A DNA stretch of 64,000 bases from Pantoea sp. CCBC3-3-1 (lineage in GTDB: Bacteria > Pseudomonadota > Gammaproteobacteria > Enterobacterales > Enterobacteriaceae), in contig NZ_CP034363.1 of assembly GCF_007981265.1 (NCBI RefSeq), positions 682,001-746,000 on the forward strand. The letters are read 5' to 3'. This document shows, in pieces, positions 9,088-17,864 of this stretch. The notes beneath the pieces were generated by a model. That model was not told the DNA's origin. It was given only the letters and a program-made list of their open reading frames with translations, and made no database searches. The first letter of the stretch is position 1. Every line of letters starts with the position of its first letter. The position numbers were made by a program, and so were the translations under genes.

Positions 9088-9616
9088 GGCACTTTTCTAT
9101 ATAGTAGCCGTGATTTTAACAATTTTCAGTCCCTGGTCTTTCGCTGATAAAATTTCTCCTGTAACAAAGGCCGACTTTTCTATTTTTATTTCAGGACATA
9201 GCCTCTCAATCGGTGACCAATGGAGTGAGAAAACACTAAAGCTCGCTGGCACCGAGAAAAGCAATGAGTTTGTTGGCGATGTGGCTTTTGGCGATGTCAA
9301 CTATAAGTTTTGGCAACATAATTATCCCGGTTACTCGATATATAGCTCGAATTTTCTTTGGGATAAACAACAGCGAAGTGTGGATTCTTATATTGTTGCG
9401 CAAATTAGCCTTGATTCAGCTGTTATAGTAACTTATCGAGGTGTCAAAGTTGGTGACAGTAAAAATAAAGTGGTAGATAAATATGGGGCGGGAATTATTG
9501 ATGACAGCGAAGAACGGCACTCGCTGGTTTATGAGAGTGATGATAAGCGTATAGCCTTTCAAATCGAAAATGGTAAAGTTAGCTATATCACCCTACTTTT
9601 AAAAAAAACTGAATGA
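9077..9616 (+). CDS. Small exported protein of unknown function
   Basis: The 179-residue product has a signal peptide (about 1-23, ending WSFA) and no recognised domain. The mature part reads as a small beta-rich periplasmic protein. It overlaps the preceding gene by 11 bases, so the three exported-protein genes after vgrG form one translationally coupled group. Base composition is AT-rich. It may belong to the same immunity group, but nothing in the sequence shows this directly. Confidence 0.62.
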   Translation: MTTKALFYIVAVILTIFSPWSFADKISPVTKADFSIFISGHSLSIGDQWSEKTLKLAGTEKSNEFVGDVAFGDVNYKFWQHNYPGYSIYSSNFLWDKQQRSVDSYIVAQISLDSAVIVTYRGVKVGDSKNKVVDKYGAGIIDDSEERHSLVYESDDKRIAFQIENGKVSYITLLLKKTE

Positions 9617-9932
9617 TTTATATTTCGTAACTATATCAGATAAGTCGGGCTAAATTTTAAACAACACATATCTCACTCTGCTAAATCCAGGGGATTAAAA
9701 TTAAGATTTTATTTCTGTGTTGAATTCAAAAATCTCAATTCATTTATGTACGTGACCAAAAATGGCGATACGGTTCAAAACTGGGTAAATAAATATCGGT
9801 TGCATGAAACGGATACCGGCATAGCTCCCGATTATTTTAAAACGCATAGCTGAACCCGTACAAATAACCGATTGATTAATGCCAGCTACGGCTACATTCA
9901 GCAACTACTCCACTCATTCAAAAAGAGTTTTT
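9617..9932. other. AT-rich spacer before Eag chaperone
   Basis: No full gene is visible. A short frame at 9746-9853 (MYVTKNGDTVQNW..., 35 codons) reads well but has no clear ribosome site, and may be the tail end of a lost gene. The last bases hold an AAAGAG ribosome site for the chaperone gene at 9933. The spacer marks the join between the VgrG effector cassette and the Rhs module. Confidence 0.4.
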
Positions 9933-10373
9933 ATGCAATACCATTTGAACGAAGGATCATTTTCACTTGCCGGCAATGACTGGCTGGATAACAGCATGAA
10001 CGTACTGCGTGATGATGCTAACGGGATCACCGTGATCGTTAGCCGTGGTCCCATCCCGGAAGACAGCGATTTCGAGCAGGAATTTCATCGCCAGTGGGAC
10101 AGTATGCGTTCTCAGATGACGAAGCTGCAACAGTCAGAATTTACTCGCGTCAGCGTGGGGGCTCGTCAGCATATTCGTGGCGTAGAGGTCAGCAGCCAGT
10201 TTGAACGCAACGGACAGATGCTCTGTCAGCATCAGCTGGCAGTCCAGGCAGAAGGCAAGGCTGTTTTAATGGTTTTCACTTACTCAGCGCTGCGCCAGTT
10301 CAGTGAAGGCGATCAAACACGCTGGGATGCGTTAAAAAGCACGCTGAATTTACAGCCAGGACAGGATGCCTGA
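9933..10373 (+). CDS. Eag-family (DUF1795/DcrB-like) T6SS chaperone 1
   Basis: Eag chaperones bind and shield the N-terminal transmembrane helices of PAAR-containing effectors so that these can be loaded on VgrG. The 146-residue product starts MQYHLNEGSFSL and has the expected size and features: an NVLRDDANGITVIVSRG strand pair, then an EFHRQWDSMRSQM helix and a QLAVQAEGKAVLMVFTYS strand. It ends three bases before the PAAR-Rhs start, so the two are coupled. The ATG at 9933 is chosen because AAAGAG lies just upstream and the family start motif begins there; an earlier start at 9879 adds 18 residues without family resemblance. Confidence 0.85.
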   Translation: MQYHLNEGSFSLAGNDWLDNSMNVLRDDANGITVIVSRGPIPEDSDFEQEFHRQWDSMRSQMTKLQQSEFTRVSVGARQHIRGVEVSSQFERNGQMLCQHQLAVQAEGKAVLMVFTYSALRQFSEGDQTRWDALKSTLNLQPGQDA

Positions 10374-10376
10374 TAT

Positions 10377-13300
10377 ATGAGTAATAAACCTGCTGCCCGT
10401 ATGGGTGACGATCTCATCCACTCCAGCATGCTGGCAGATATCGCCAGTATTGTGGTGGAAGGTGCGGCCTACGCCGCTATTGGTGCGGCTGTGGGCGTAG
10501 CCGCTGCGGCTGCGGCACCGCTTGCCGGGGCAGGAGCTGTAGCGGCCGGACTGGCTACTGTCGGCTCAAGCTGCGTGCTTAGCGGCATTATTGGCGGGCT
10601 GTTGGCGAATATGGCTGGCGTAACGGATGACATCGCTTCTGCTGCCAGTGGCGTGGGCGATTTCCTTTTTCCACCCTCGGTCAGCGGTAAAATCACCAGC
10701 GGCTCTTCCAACGTGCTGACCAATAATAAGATGGCGGCCCGCGCTGCGGCGCAGCTATTGCCGCCTGCCGTTACCGTACCGGAAAGCCAGTCGCCGATGA
10801 GCTTTCTGGATTATGGAAGTGAACTGTTAGGCAGCGTCGGGCAGATAGCTAACTCGTTCTGGCAACCGACGGTCGCCTCTGCTGTTGCTAATGCCAGGCC
10901 AACGCAGCAGGATACCGTCCTTTGCGATAAACATTCCGGCCCGCAATTTATGGCCGAAGGTTCCTCAACAGTCCTGATTAACGGTCAGCCAGCGATCCGT
11001 GCAGGCGACAGGTCAACCTGCGAAGCCACCGTGGCGGATACCGTCTCTCCCGATGTGATTATCGGTGGCGGCAGCGTAGTGGTTCGCGAGATCAAAAGCG
11101 GTAAAACCCCCGGGTTGGCGCTGGCAATGATGCTGCTGCCGCTGCTCAGAGGACGACCGGGCGCAGTGCTGCGCAATATGCCCTGCATGGTGGCCGGAGC
11201 GGTTGGCGGGATGGCCGCCGATATGCTGGTTAACGCAACGTTCTCATCTTCCAACCCGGTACACGCAGCAACCGGCGTGAAAGTATTGAATGATGACAAC
11301 GACCTGGATTTCAGCCTGCCGGGACGCTTTCCGCTACGCTGGCAGCGTAATTACAACAGCCGCTCAACTCTGGAAGGGCTGTTTGGCCGCGGCTGGAGCA
11401 CGGTTTTTGATACGCGGCTGGAAGTAAATGGCGAGGAGTGCCTGTGGTTTGATGAGTTTGGTCGTGAACTGCGTTTCACATTACCCGCTGAAAACGAACC
11501 GCTCTACAGCCCGGCGGATGGGCTTATCTTCCGACGCGGGCCTGGCGGTGAACTGGCTATCGCCGACGCTGACGGCAGCGTCTGGCGTCTCTATCGGCCA
11601 GTGCGTAGCGAGCCCTCGCAGCTGAAGCTGGCCTCGCTGAGCGATGAATACGGCAACATGCTGGAGATCGATTACGACGAGACTGGCCGTCCGGTTCGTA
11701 TTCATGATGCCTCCTGTGCTATTGATCTTCAGCTGATCTATCAGGATCTGCGTTTCCCACAGCGGATCACAGCGCTGCATCATTTTGATGGCACAACGCA
11801 CTGGCCGCTGATGACTTATGTTTACAGCGAATCGGGTCAACTGGGTCAGGTGACGGATGCAGCAGGTGTAACGACACGTACTTTCACCTATAACGACGAA
11901 GGGCTGATGAGCAGCCATCGCCTGCCTGGCGGCATGCTCAGTGAGTATCGCTGGCAGCGTTTTGACGACTGGCGCGTGGTGGCAACCCGAACCAGCGCGG
12001 GCGACAGTACGACCATCACTTACGATCTGGCGGCGGGTCTGACAACGGTATTGCATGACGACGACACCCGGCATCAGCATTTCTGGAACGAACAATCACT
12101 GATTACCCGTTACATTGATGAGCGTGGAGAAACCTGGCGCTTTGACTGGGACCGCGATCAGCAACTGACGCAAACCACCGATCCTCTTGGCAATAAGACG
12201 ACGTTCCGTTATGACGATGGTGGCGATCTGGTCGGCGAGGAGGATGCGCTCGGTAACGTTCGCACTACCCAGTGGCTGGAAACCCGCGCATTGCCTGCCA
12301 GCATTCTGGAAGCAGATGGATCCGCCACGCGTTTTATTTACGATGAGCACTATGGTCTGGCAAAGATCCTGGCCGCAGAAGGGATCAGCGAACAATTTGA
12401 GCGTGATGAAAGCGGTCTGGTCATCCGCCGTACCGATGCCGCAGGCGGCATCAGCAACTATGAATACAATGAGGCCGGGCAGATTATCGCGGCGACGGAC
12501 TGCTCCGGTTTCACTACCCGCTATCGCTATCATCCGCTGGGCTGGCTGCTGACGGAGATCGCCCCGGACGGGGAAGAAACGCATTACGAATACGATGCGG
12601 CCGGACGCCCGACGGCCTTACAGCGGCCGGAAGGTTGGGAAGAGAAGCTGCACTGGAGCCGGAATGGGTTGCCGGTGGCGCATCAGGCCGCTGATGGCAG
12701 ACAAAGCCAGTTCCGTTACGACGATGCTGGCAGGTTGATCGCCACTCGCAACCCGGAAGGACAGGAAGTACAACGCGAATATGACAGCCGCAGCCGCCTG
12801 ACCGGCCTGATTAATGAAAACGGCGAGCGTTACGGTTTTAAGTGGGGTGCGGGCTCCCTGCTGCTGGAAGAGCGGGGACTGGATGGCGTGGCAACCCGCT
12901 ACGGTTATGATGCGGGCGGACGCGTGGCGGAGCGGACTTTTGCCGCTGGCACGACTTCTGCCTTCAGCCACCTTTTCCGTTACGACGCGCGCGGCAGGGT
13001 CATCGCCCGCCGTTCACCCGACGGCGAAACCCGTTTTGACTATTCTGCCGCTGGCCAGTTGCTGAGGGCGGCGTTCCATCCGGCGCTGGACGGCGAACAC
13101 GTCACCGCCGCGCCCGAACAGGCGCTGGACTTTACTTATGACGCGCAGGGAAGGCTGATTAAAGAGACCGGCGAGCAGGGCGCGGTGGAGTACGAGTGGG
13201 ACGCGCTCGGCAACCGCACCGGCACCACGCTGCCGGACGGCCGTAAGCTGCGTAACTTTTATTACGGCAGCGGGCATCTGCTGAACATCGCGCTCGACGG

Positions 13301-14747
13301 GCTGCCGGTCACCGGCTTCAGCCGCGACAACCTTCACCGCGAAACCAGTCGCACGCAGGGCGGATTAATCAGCCGCGTGTCATACGACCGGCTGGGCCGT
13401 CTGCGCCAGCGCGACGTGTTTACCGGGACCCGCCAGCGCCCGGCACCGCGTGAGTGGTCGCGCCGCTGGGACTATGACTACCGCAATAACTTAATCCGCG
13501 AAGCGCATAACGATAATCCGTTCACCTGGCGTCAGTGGCAGTACGACGCCGCCGGACGGCTGCTGAAGCAGGACGGCGGCCTGCCGGACCATGAACAGTG
13601 GCGCTGGGACGCGGCTTCCAACCCGCTGGATGCAGGCACAAATGCGGTGCCGCACAACCGGGTCACGCAGCTGCACGGCAGTGAATATCGCTATGACGTG
13701 CATGGCCGCACGGTGGAAAAGAAAAAGGACGGCGAGCGCTGGCGTTTCAGCTACGACGGCGAGCACCGCCTCAGCGAAGTGGTGCGCGAGGGCCGTCACG
13801 GCGTGCAGACGTACGTCAGCTTCCGCTACGATCCGCTGGGACGGCGCATCAGCAAAACCAGCCGCACCGTCAGAAAAGATGAACGGCCGGGCAGAGCGCG
13901 CACCACGCATTTTGTCTGGGAAGGGCTGCGGCTATTGCAGGAAATCCAGGACGCCATTCCGCTGACCTACGTGTACGCCGACCAGAGCAGCTACGCGCCG
14001 CTGGCGCGTATCGACGGGCTGACGGATCCGGAAATCTTCTGGTATCACTGCCATCCCAACGGCACGCCGGAGAGGCTGACCGATGAGGAAGGCAGGCTGC
14101 GCTGGCACGGACATAACGGTGCCTGGGGCAAACTGCTGCGGGAAGAGCGGCTGAACGGCCCGGGCTTTGCGCAGAACCTGCGGATGCAGGGGCAGTATCT
14201 GGACCGCGAGACGGGTTTGCATTATAACCTGTTCCGGTACTATGATCCGGATACCGGCCGCTTTACCCAGCAGGATCCGATAGGGCTGGCGGGCGGGTTG
14301 AACCTTTATCAGTATGCGCCGAATGCGCTGGGATGGGTTGATCCGCTGGGGTTGAGCGGCGAGGATATATTTATTCATTATACCGATCAAAAAGGCTTAG
14401 AGGGTATTATGAACACTAAAGTTCTTAATCCTAATGCTAGTGGTAAGGTTTATATTACTGATTTATTAATGTCTCCTGAAGATGTGTCAAGAAATCTACT
14501 GATAAACAATAAAGACCACATAGGTAGAGGCGAATATGCGGTTGTATTTAAGTCTGATGAATTGCAGGCACGAAATATACAACAGAGCTCAGAGCTAGAG
14601 TATATCCACTCTGGAAAGCTCAAGTTAAATAATGTAATATATGCTGGAAAGAATCCATATAGTATTGTCGCAGATCACCCATATGAAAAACGGCTGACTA
14701 TGTTGCAAGAACAAATAAACTCAAGAGGAAACCGTTGTGGACGATGA
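10377..14747 (+). CDS. rhs: PAAR-Rhs effector 1 with ADP-ribosyltransferase-like (HYD1) tip
   Basis: This 1456-residue protein is a T6SS-delivered polymorphic toxin. The N-terminus has a prePAAR motif (AARMGDDLIHS), Ala/Gly-rich membrane helices (about 25-85) and a PAAR tip (INGQPAIRAGDRSTC). YD/Rhs repeats fill about 300-1290 and build the toxin-enclosing shell. The core ends with DPIGL...WVDPLGL, the self-cleavage region. The variable tip (about 1327-1456) is AT-rich and starts EDIFIHYTDQKGLEGI, with His1334-Tyr1335 and VYITD; this fits the Tox-HYD1 class of the ADP-ribosyltransferase superfamily. The target is unknown. The chaperone gene lies just upstream and the immunity gene overlaps its 3' end. 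Confidence 0.9.
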   Translation: MSNKPAARMGDDLIHSSMLADIASIVVEGAAYAAIGAAVGVAAAAAAPLAGAGAVAAGLATVGSSCVLSGIIGGLLANMAGVTDDIASAASGVGDFLFPPSVSGKITSGSSNVLTNNKMAARAAAQLLPPAVTVPESQSPMSFLDYGSELLGSVGQIANSFWQPTVASAVANARPTQQDTVLCDKHSGPQFMAEGSSTVLINGQPAIRAGDRSTCEATVADTVSPDVIIGGGSVVVREIKSGKTPGLALAMMLLPLLRGRPGAVLRNMPCMVAGAVGGMAADMLVNATFSSSNPVHAATGVKVLNDDNDLDFSLPGRFPLRWQRNYNSRSTLEGLFGRGWSTVFDTRLEVNGEECLWFDEFGRELRFTLPAENEPLYSPADGLIFRRGPGGELAIADADGSVWRLYRPVRSEPSQLKLASLSDEYGNMLEIDYDETGRPVRIHDASCAIDLQLIYQDLRFPQRITALHHFDGTTHWPLMTYVYSESGQLGQVTDAAGVTTRTFTYNDEGLMSSHRLPGGMLSEYRWQRFDDWRVVATRTSAGDSTTITYDLAAGLTTVLHDDDTRHQHFWNEQSLITRYIDERGETWRFDWDRDQQLTQTTDPLGNKTTFRYDDGGDLVGEEDALGNVRTTQWLETRALPASILEADGSATRFIYDEHYGLAKILAAEGISEQFERDESGLVIRRTDAAGGISNYEYNEAGQIIAATDCSGFTTRYRYHPLGWLLTEIAPDGEETHYEYDAAGRPTALQRPEGWEEKLHWSRNGLPVAHQAADGRQSQFRYDDAGRLIATRNPEGQEVQREYDSRSRLTGLINENGERYGFKWGAGSLLLEERGLDGVATRYGYDAGGRVAERTFAAGTTSAFSHLFRYDARGRVIARRSPDGETRFDYSAAGQLLRAAFHPALDGEHVTAAPEQALDFTYDAQGRLIKETGEQGAVEYEWDALGNRTGTTLPDGRKLRNFYYGSGHLLNIALDGLPVTGFSRDNLHRETSRTQGGLISRVSYDRLGRLRQRDVFTGTRQRPAPREWSRRWDYDYRNNLIREAHNDNPFTWRQWQYDAAGRLLKQDGGLPDHEQWRWDAASNPLDAGTNAVPHNRVTQLHGSEYRYDVHGRTVEKKKDGERWRFSYDGEHRLSEVVREGRHGVQTYVSFRYDPLGRRISKTSRTVRKDERPGRARTTHFVWEGLRLLQEIQDAIPLTYVYADQSSYAPLARIDGLTDPEIFWYHCHPNGTPERLTDEEGRLRWHGHNGAWGKLLREERLNGPGFAQNLRMQGQYLDRETGLHYNLFRYYDPDTGRFTQQDPIGLAGGLNLYQYAPNALGWVDPLGLSGEDIFIHYTDQKGLEGIMNTKVLNPNASGKVYITDLLMSPEDVSRNLLINNKDHIGRGEYAVVFKSDELQARNIQQSSELEYIHSGKLKLNNVIYAGKNPYSIVADHPYEKRLTMLQEQINSRGNRCGR

Positions 14748-15075
14748 TGCATATAAAGAAAATAAAAATGTAACTTTAAGCCAGGCAGAGGTCAACGCTT
14801 TAAAAAAAGCAATATTATATTTGAAGTTTGAGTGCGAAGAGACAGGCTCTCTATTATACGCAGGTAGTCCATTAATTAATAGTGTGCTGGTTAAAATAAT
14901 TGAGGTCGATGATTTGGGTAAATTTTCGAAAAATTTTTACTCTAAGAGAAATGTGACCAATGAGAAAATAATTCAGGGTAAAAAAATTAAACATGCTTTA
15001 GAAAACGGTAAGGAATATGATCCTTTACATGATGATTCATTTCAAGATTATATATTTCCCTTCCCTGCGCCTTGA
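14737..15075 (+). CDS. Predicted immunity protein for Rhs 1 tip
   Basis: The 112-residue product has no signal peptide and no recognised domain. It starts at GTG 14737, 11 bases inside the rhs 1 gene, with AGAGGAA (14724-14730) as ribosome site; no in-frame ATG lies nearby. Overlap with a toxin gene and a low-GC, charged, cytoplasmic product are typical of cognate immunity genes. A cytoplasmic location fits an ADP-ribosyltransferase toxin acting inside the target cell. The function is inferred from position only. Confidence 0.75.
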   Translation: MDDDAYKENKNVTLSQAEVNALKKAILYLKFECEETGSLLYAGSPLINSVLVKIIEVDDLGKFSKNFYSKRNVTNEKIIQGKKIKHALENGKEYDPLHDDSFQDYIFPFPAP

Positions 15076-15133
15076 TTGTGGAATAAATAGCTTATTTTAA
15101 TCAAGTATTAACGAGTTTAGGGTTAAAATCTAT

Positions 15134-16031
15134 CCAGCTGCTGAAGGCGGCGTTCCATCCGGCGCTGGACGGCGAACACGTCACCGCCGCGCCCGAACAG
15201 GGGCTGCGGCTGTTGCAGGAAATCCAGGACGCCATTCCGCTGACCTACGTGTACGCCGACCAGAGCAGCTACGCGCCGCTGGCGCGTATCGACGGGCTGA
15301 CGGATCCGGAAATCTTCTGGTATCACTGCCATCCCAACGGCATGCCGGAGCGGCTGACCGATGAGAAAGGCAGGCTGCGCTGGCACGGACATAACGGCGC
15401 CTTGGGCAAACTGCTGCGGGAAGAGCGGCTGAACGGCCCGGGCTTTGCGCAGAACCTGCGGATGCAGGGGCAGTATCTGGACCGCGAGACGGGTTTGCAT
15501 TATAACCTGTTCCGGTACTATGATCCGGATACCGGCCGCTTTACCCAGCAGGATCCGATAGGGCTGGCGGGCGGGTTGAACCTTTATCAGTATGCGCCGA
15601 ATGCGCTGGGATGGGTTGATCCGCTGGGGTTGAGTCGGTGTAAAGCAGACTTTTTGTATCGAGGTGATAAAAGAGCACCTAACGTAATTTTTCGTGAAGG
15701 ATTTAAGCCTCTTGGCGATAGTTCAGATCTTCTTCTACACGCAAAAGATAACAGGTCACCGCCCAGTAATTTTATCAGTACGTCATCCGATATAGAGGTG
15801 GCTCAAAATTTCGCGGTCAGGGACGAAAAAAAAGGATTTGTTTATGCTATCCGACAACAACCAGATGGCATTGATGTTAATAAAGCTCTGGGTAAAAATA
15901 CCCCATTCCCTGATGAAGTGGAAATTGCTGTTCCTGGAGCGATTTCAAATAAAGATGTTTTGGGTGTTACTCCGGTAAACGAAGATGGAAGTTTTGTGGG
16001 TTTTAGCTTTATAAATTTTTTGAGATACTAA
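15134..16031 (+). pseudogene. Displaced Rhs C-terminal tip with R-S-E type ADP-ribosyltransferase toxin
   Basis: This is an orphan toxin tip without a gene front. Bases 15134-15200 match 13055-13121 of rhs 1, and 15201-15634 match 13923-14356 with a few differences, so 801 bases are missing in frame between the two blocks. After DPLGLS a new tip follows: LYRGDKRAPNVIFREGF, FISTSSD and DEVEI. These are the Arg, Ser-Thr-Ser and Glu-x-Glu motifs of R-S-E (cholera/pertussis-like) ADP-ribosyltransferases. The frame is open from 15087 but has no ATG; TTG 15213 is the only modest start. It may be silent until recombination places it on a full rhs gene. The intact tip and the following immunity gene suggest it is kept as a reservoir. 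Confidence 0.8.
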
Positions 16032-16032
16032 A

Positions 16033-16440
16033 ATGAATTTTAAAAAAGTAACAGTAAAAGTAATTTGTGATGCTCATATAGGTGTTAGTGATGTAGAGAT
16101 GAACTTGATAAGTGATATTAAGTGCATCATAAAAATATTTATTAAAGATGAGTGTGAACTTATCGCTGAAGGAGAAGACTTTTTTGAGTGTTTTAAAAAA
16201 ATAAGGGCGTTAGATAAATCTATAGTTTATTATTGTAAAGGTGCTAAAATCAATGTTCTTCCTTCAAGAATGACAAGGCAAATGACTAAGGGCTTAAGTG
16301 CTTACGAAACAAGTTTAGGAGAGCCTGCTCGAAAGGAAAATTTAGTCAATATATTTGACTATGAGGAGGAGGGCTTGGCCTCTGATCCAATTGAGCAAGA
16401 TGAATATGAAGCGAAATGGTTTTCATCATTAAATAATTAG
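16033..16440 (+). CDS. Predicted immunity protein for displaced ADP-ribosyltransferase tip
   Basis: The ATG comes two bases after the toxin stop. The 135-residue product has no signal peptide and no domain that I recognise; it is acidic toward the C-terminus (YEEEGLASDPIEQDEYEAKW). The gene is AT-rich, like the toxin tip ahead of it. Position and composition are those of a dedicated immunity gene moved together with its tip. The start is supported by location only, since the ribosome site would lie inside the toxin end (TTTGAGATAC). Confidence 0.72.
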   Translation: MNFKKVTVKVICDAHIGVSDVEMNLISDIKCIIKIFIKDECELIAEGEDFFECFKKIRALDKSIVYYCKGAKINVLPSRMTRQMTKGLSAYETSLGEPARKENLVNIFDYEEEGLASDPIEQDEYEAKWFSSLNN

Positions 16441-16769
16441 AATTAGACCCTCATAGTGAGATTGGCATTTTTTTTCCAGATGCCGAAAATTCCCGAGTCT
16501 ACGTTCATATCTAAATAGCTTCTCCAAATAGTGTTACAGATTGCGCCTTGCAGATAAGTAGACTATCGAGCGAAGGGGTGCAAGAGCCGAGACTCTAGCG
16601 ATAGATTCATACCGTGTCTACGTAATGCATGGCGCAATTGGGGAACGCCCAAAAGTGGAGCATTATTGCGCAAAGTGACTTAGGCACCGAAGCAGAACCT
16701 TACTACAATCTGTTCAGGTATTACGATCCGGCAAGTGGCCTTAATAAAAATAACCCTGAAGATAATTCT
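16441..16769 (+). pseudogene. Spacer with remnant of an Rhs core end
   Basis: Most of this stretch shows no gene. At about 16689-16738 the sequence reads EAEPYYNLFRYYDPASG, the end of an Rhs repeat core. Its bases (TACAATCTGTTCAGGTATTA) match the second rhs gene rather than the first. The remnant is in frame with the ADP-ribosylglycohydrolase gene that follows, so an older rhs core with its tip has been deleted and only its downstream partner survives. No start with a good ribosome site precedes it. Confidence 0.6.
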
Positions 16770-17864
16770 ATGATAAACCTGCAAACTCAACTTCCCATTC
16801 TCGAACATTACGTCCGAGTCCACTATTCTCACTATTTTCCGGCTGAATATGCAGCACAAAATATTAGCCTGGAAACTTTTCAACTTAATTATCAGCCGTG
16901 GCTGGCAGGCAAAGAGCCGCTGCCAAACTGGCTGCAATCGACCCCATCTTCAGCTGACAGAGAAGCGCTGCGGGATCGCGCCAAAGGTGCACTGGTTGGG
17001 CTGGCTGTTGGCGACGCAGTAGGTACCACGCTGGAATTCCAGCCGCGGGATCAGCATTTTATCACTGATATGGTCGGCGGCGGGCCTTTTGCTCTGCGTC
17101 CTGGCGACTGGACCGACGACACTACCATGGCGCTGTGTCTGGCAGAAACCTATCTCTACAAAAACCGCCTGGACCTGACGGATTTTCGCAATCGCATGGT
17201 GAACTGGTATCGCCACGGCGTGAACAGCGTAACGGGCGTCTGCTTCGATATCGGTGGCGCAACCCGGTTTGCACTTGAGCAGTATCTGAAGCAGGGCGCG
17301 GACTGGTTCGGTAATACCGATCCCGGCACGGCGGGTAACGCCGCCATTATTCGTCAGGCACCATCGGCTATTTTCCAACGTCACTCGCTGCTGCAAACAT
17401 TACACGATGCCGAACAGCAGGGCCGCGCGACGCATGGTGCGATTGAATCGCTTGATGCCAGCCGTCTGCTGGGACTGGTGCTTTACGGGCTGCTGAATGG
17501 CGCTGATAAACAGACAGCGCTATCGCCGCATCTCTGCCCGTTCAACGCCCGCACTGCGCTGATTAATGCAGGAGAATACAAACAAAAACAACGGGATGAG
17601 ATACGCTCAAGTGGCTATGTCATTGATACGCTGGAAGCGGCACTCTGGGCAGTCTGGCATACCGATAACTTCCGTGATGCAATCCTGCTTGCTGCTAACC
17701 TGGCCGATGATGCCGACAGCGTGGCAGCAACGGCCGGGCAGATTGCCGGGGCGTTGTATGGCTATTCCGGCATCCCTCAGGAATGGCGCAGCAGGCTGAC
17801 CGACGAATCCCATATCACTACCCTGGCAGAAGAATTATTTAAGCGCGCACCGGGGAATGAATGA
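16770..17864 (+). CDS. ADP-ribosylglycohydrolase with N-terminal extension, Tri1-like immunity
   Basis: The enzyme family (DraG/ARH) removes ADP-ribose from modified proteins. Of 364 residues, about 1-68 form an extension before the hydrolase, which starts RDRAKGALVGLAVGDAVG. Metal-binding motifs are WTDDTT (114-119) and ADDADSVAATAG (312-323), both intact. Tri1 of Serratia proteamaculans has this layout and protects against an ADP-ribosylating T6SS toxin in two ways: the extension blocks the toxin and the enzyme reverses its modification. Two ADP-ribosyltransferase-type tips lie within 3.5 kb upstream. The start at ATG 16770 is chosen because the reading frame before it is an Rhs remnant; the ribosome site is weak, and translation from 16629 would add 47 residues. 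Which toxin it answers is unknown. Confidence 0.85.
   Translation: MINLQTQLPILEHYVRVHYSHYFPAEYAAQNISLETFQLNYQPWLAGKEPLPNWLQSTPSSADREALRDRAKGALVGLAVGDAVGTTLEFQPRDQHFITDMVGGGPFALRPGDWTDDTTMALCLAETYLYKNRLDLTDFRNRMVNWYRHGVNSVTGVCFDIGGATRFALEQYLKQGADWFGNTDPGTAGNAAIIRQAPSAIFQRHSLLQTLHDAEQQGRATHGAIESLDASRLLGLVLYGLLNGADKQTALSPHLCPFNARTALINAGEYKQKQRDEIRSSGYVIDTLEAALWAVWHTDNFRDAILLAANLADDADSVAATAGQIAGALYGYSGIPQEWRSRLTDESHITTLAEELFKRAPGNE

Noticed and set aside
16500..16620. Structured-looking spacer considered as tRNA or ncRNA
   Set aside because: No cloverleaf, no T-loop GTTCRA, no CCA end; no promoter or terminator pair.
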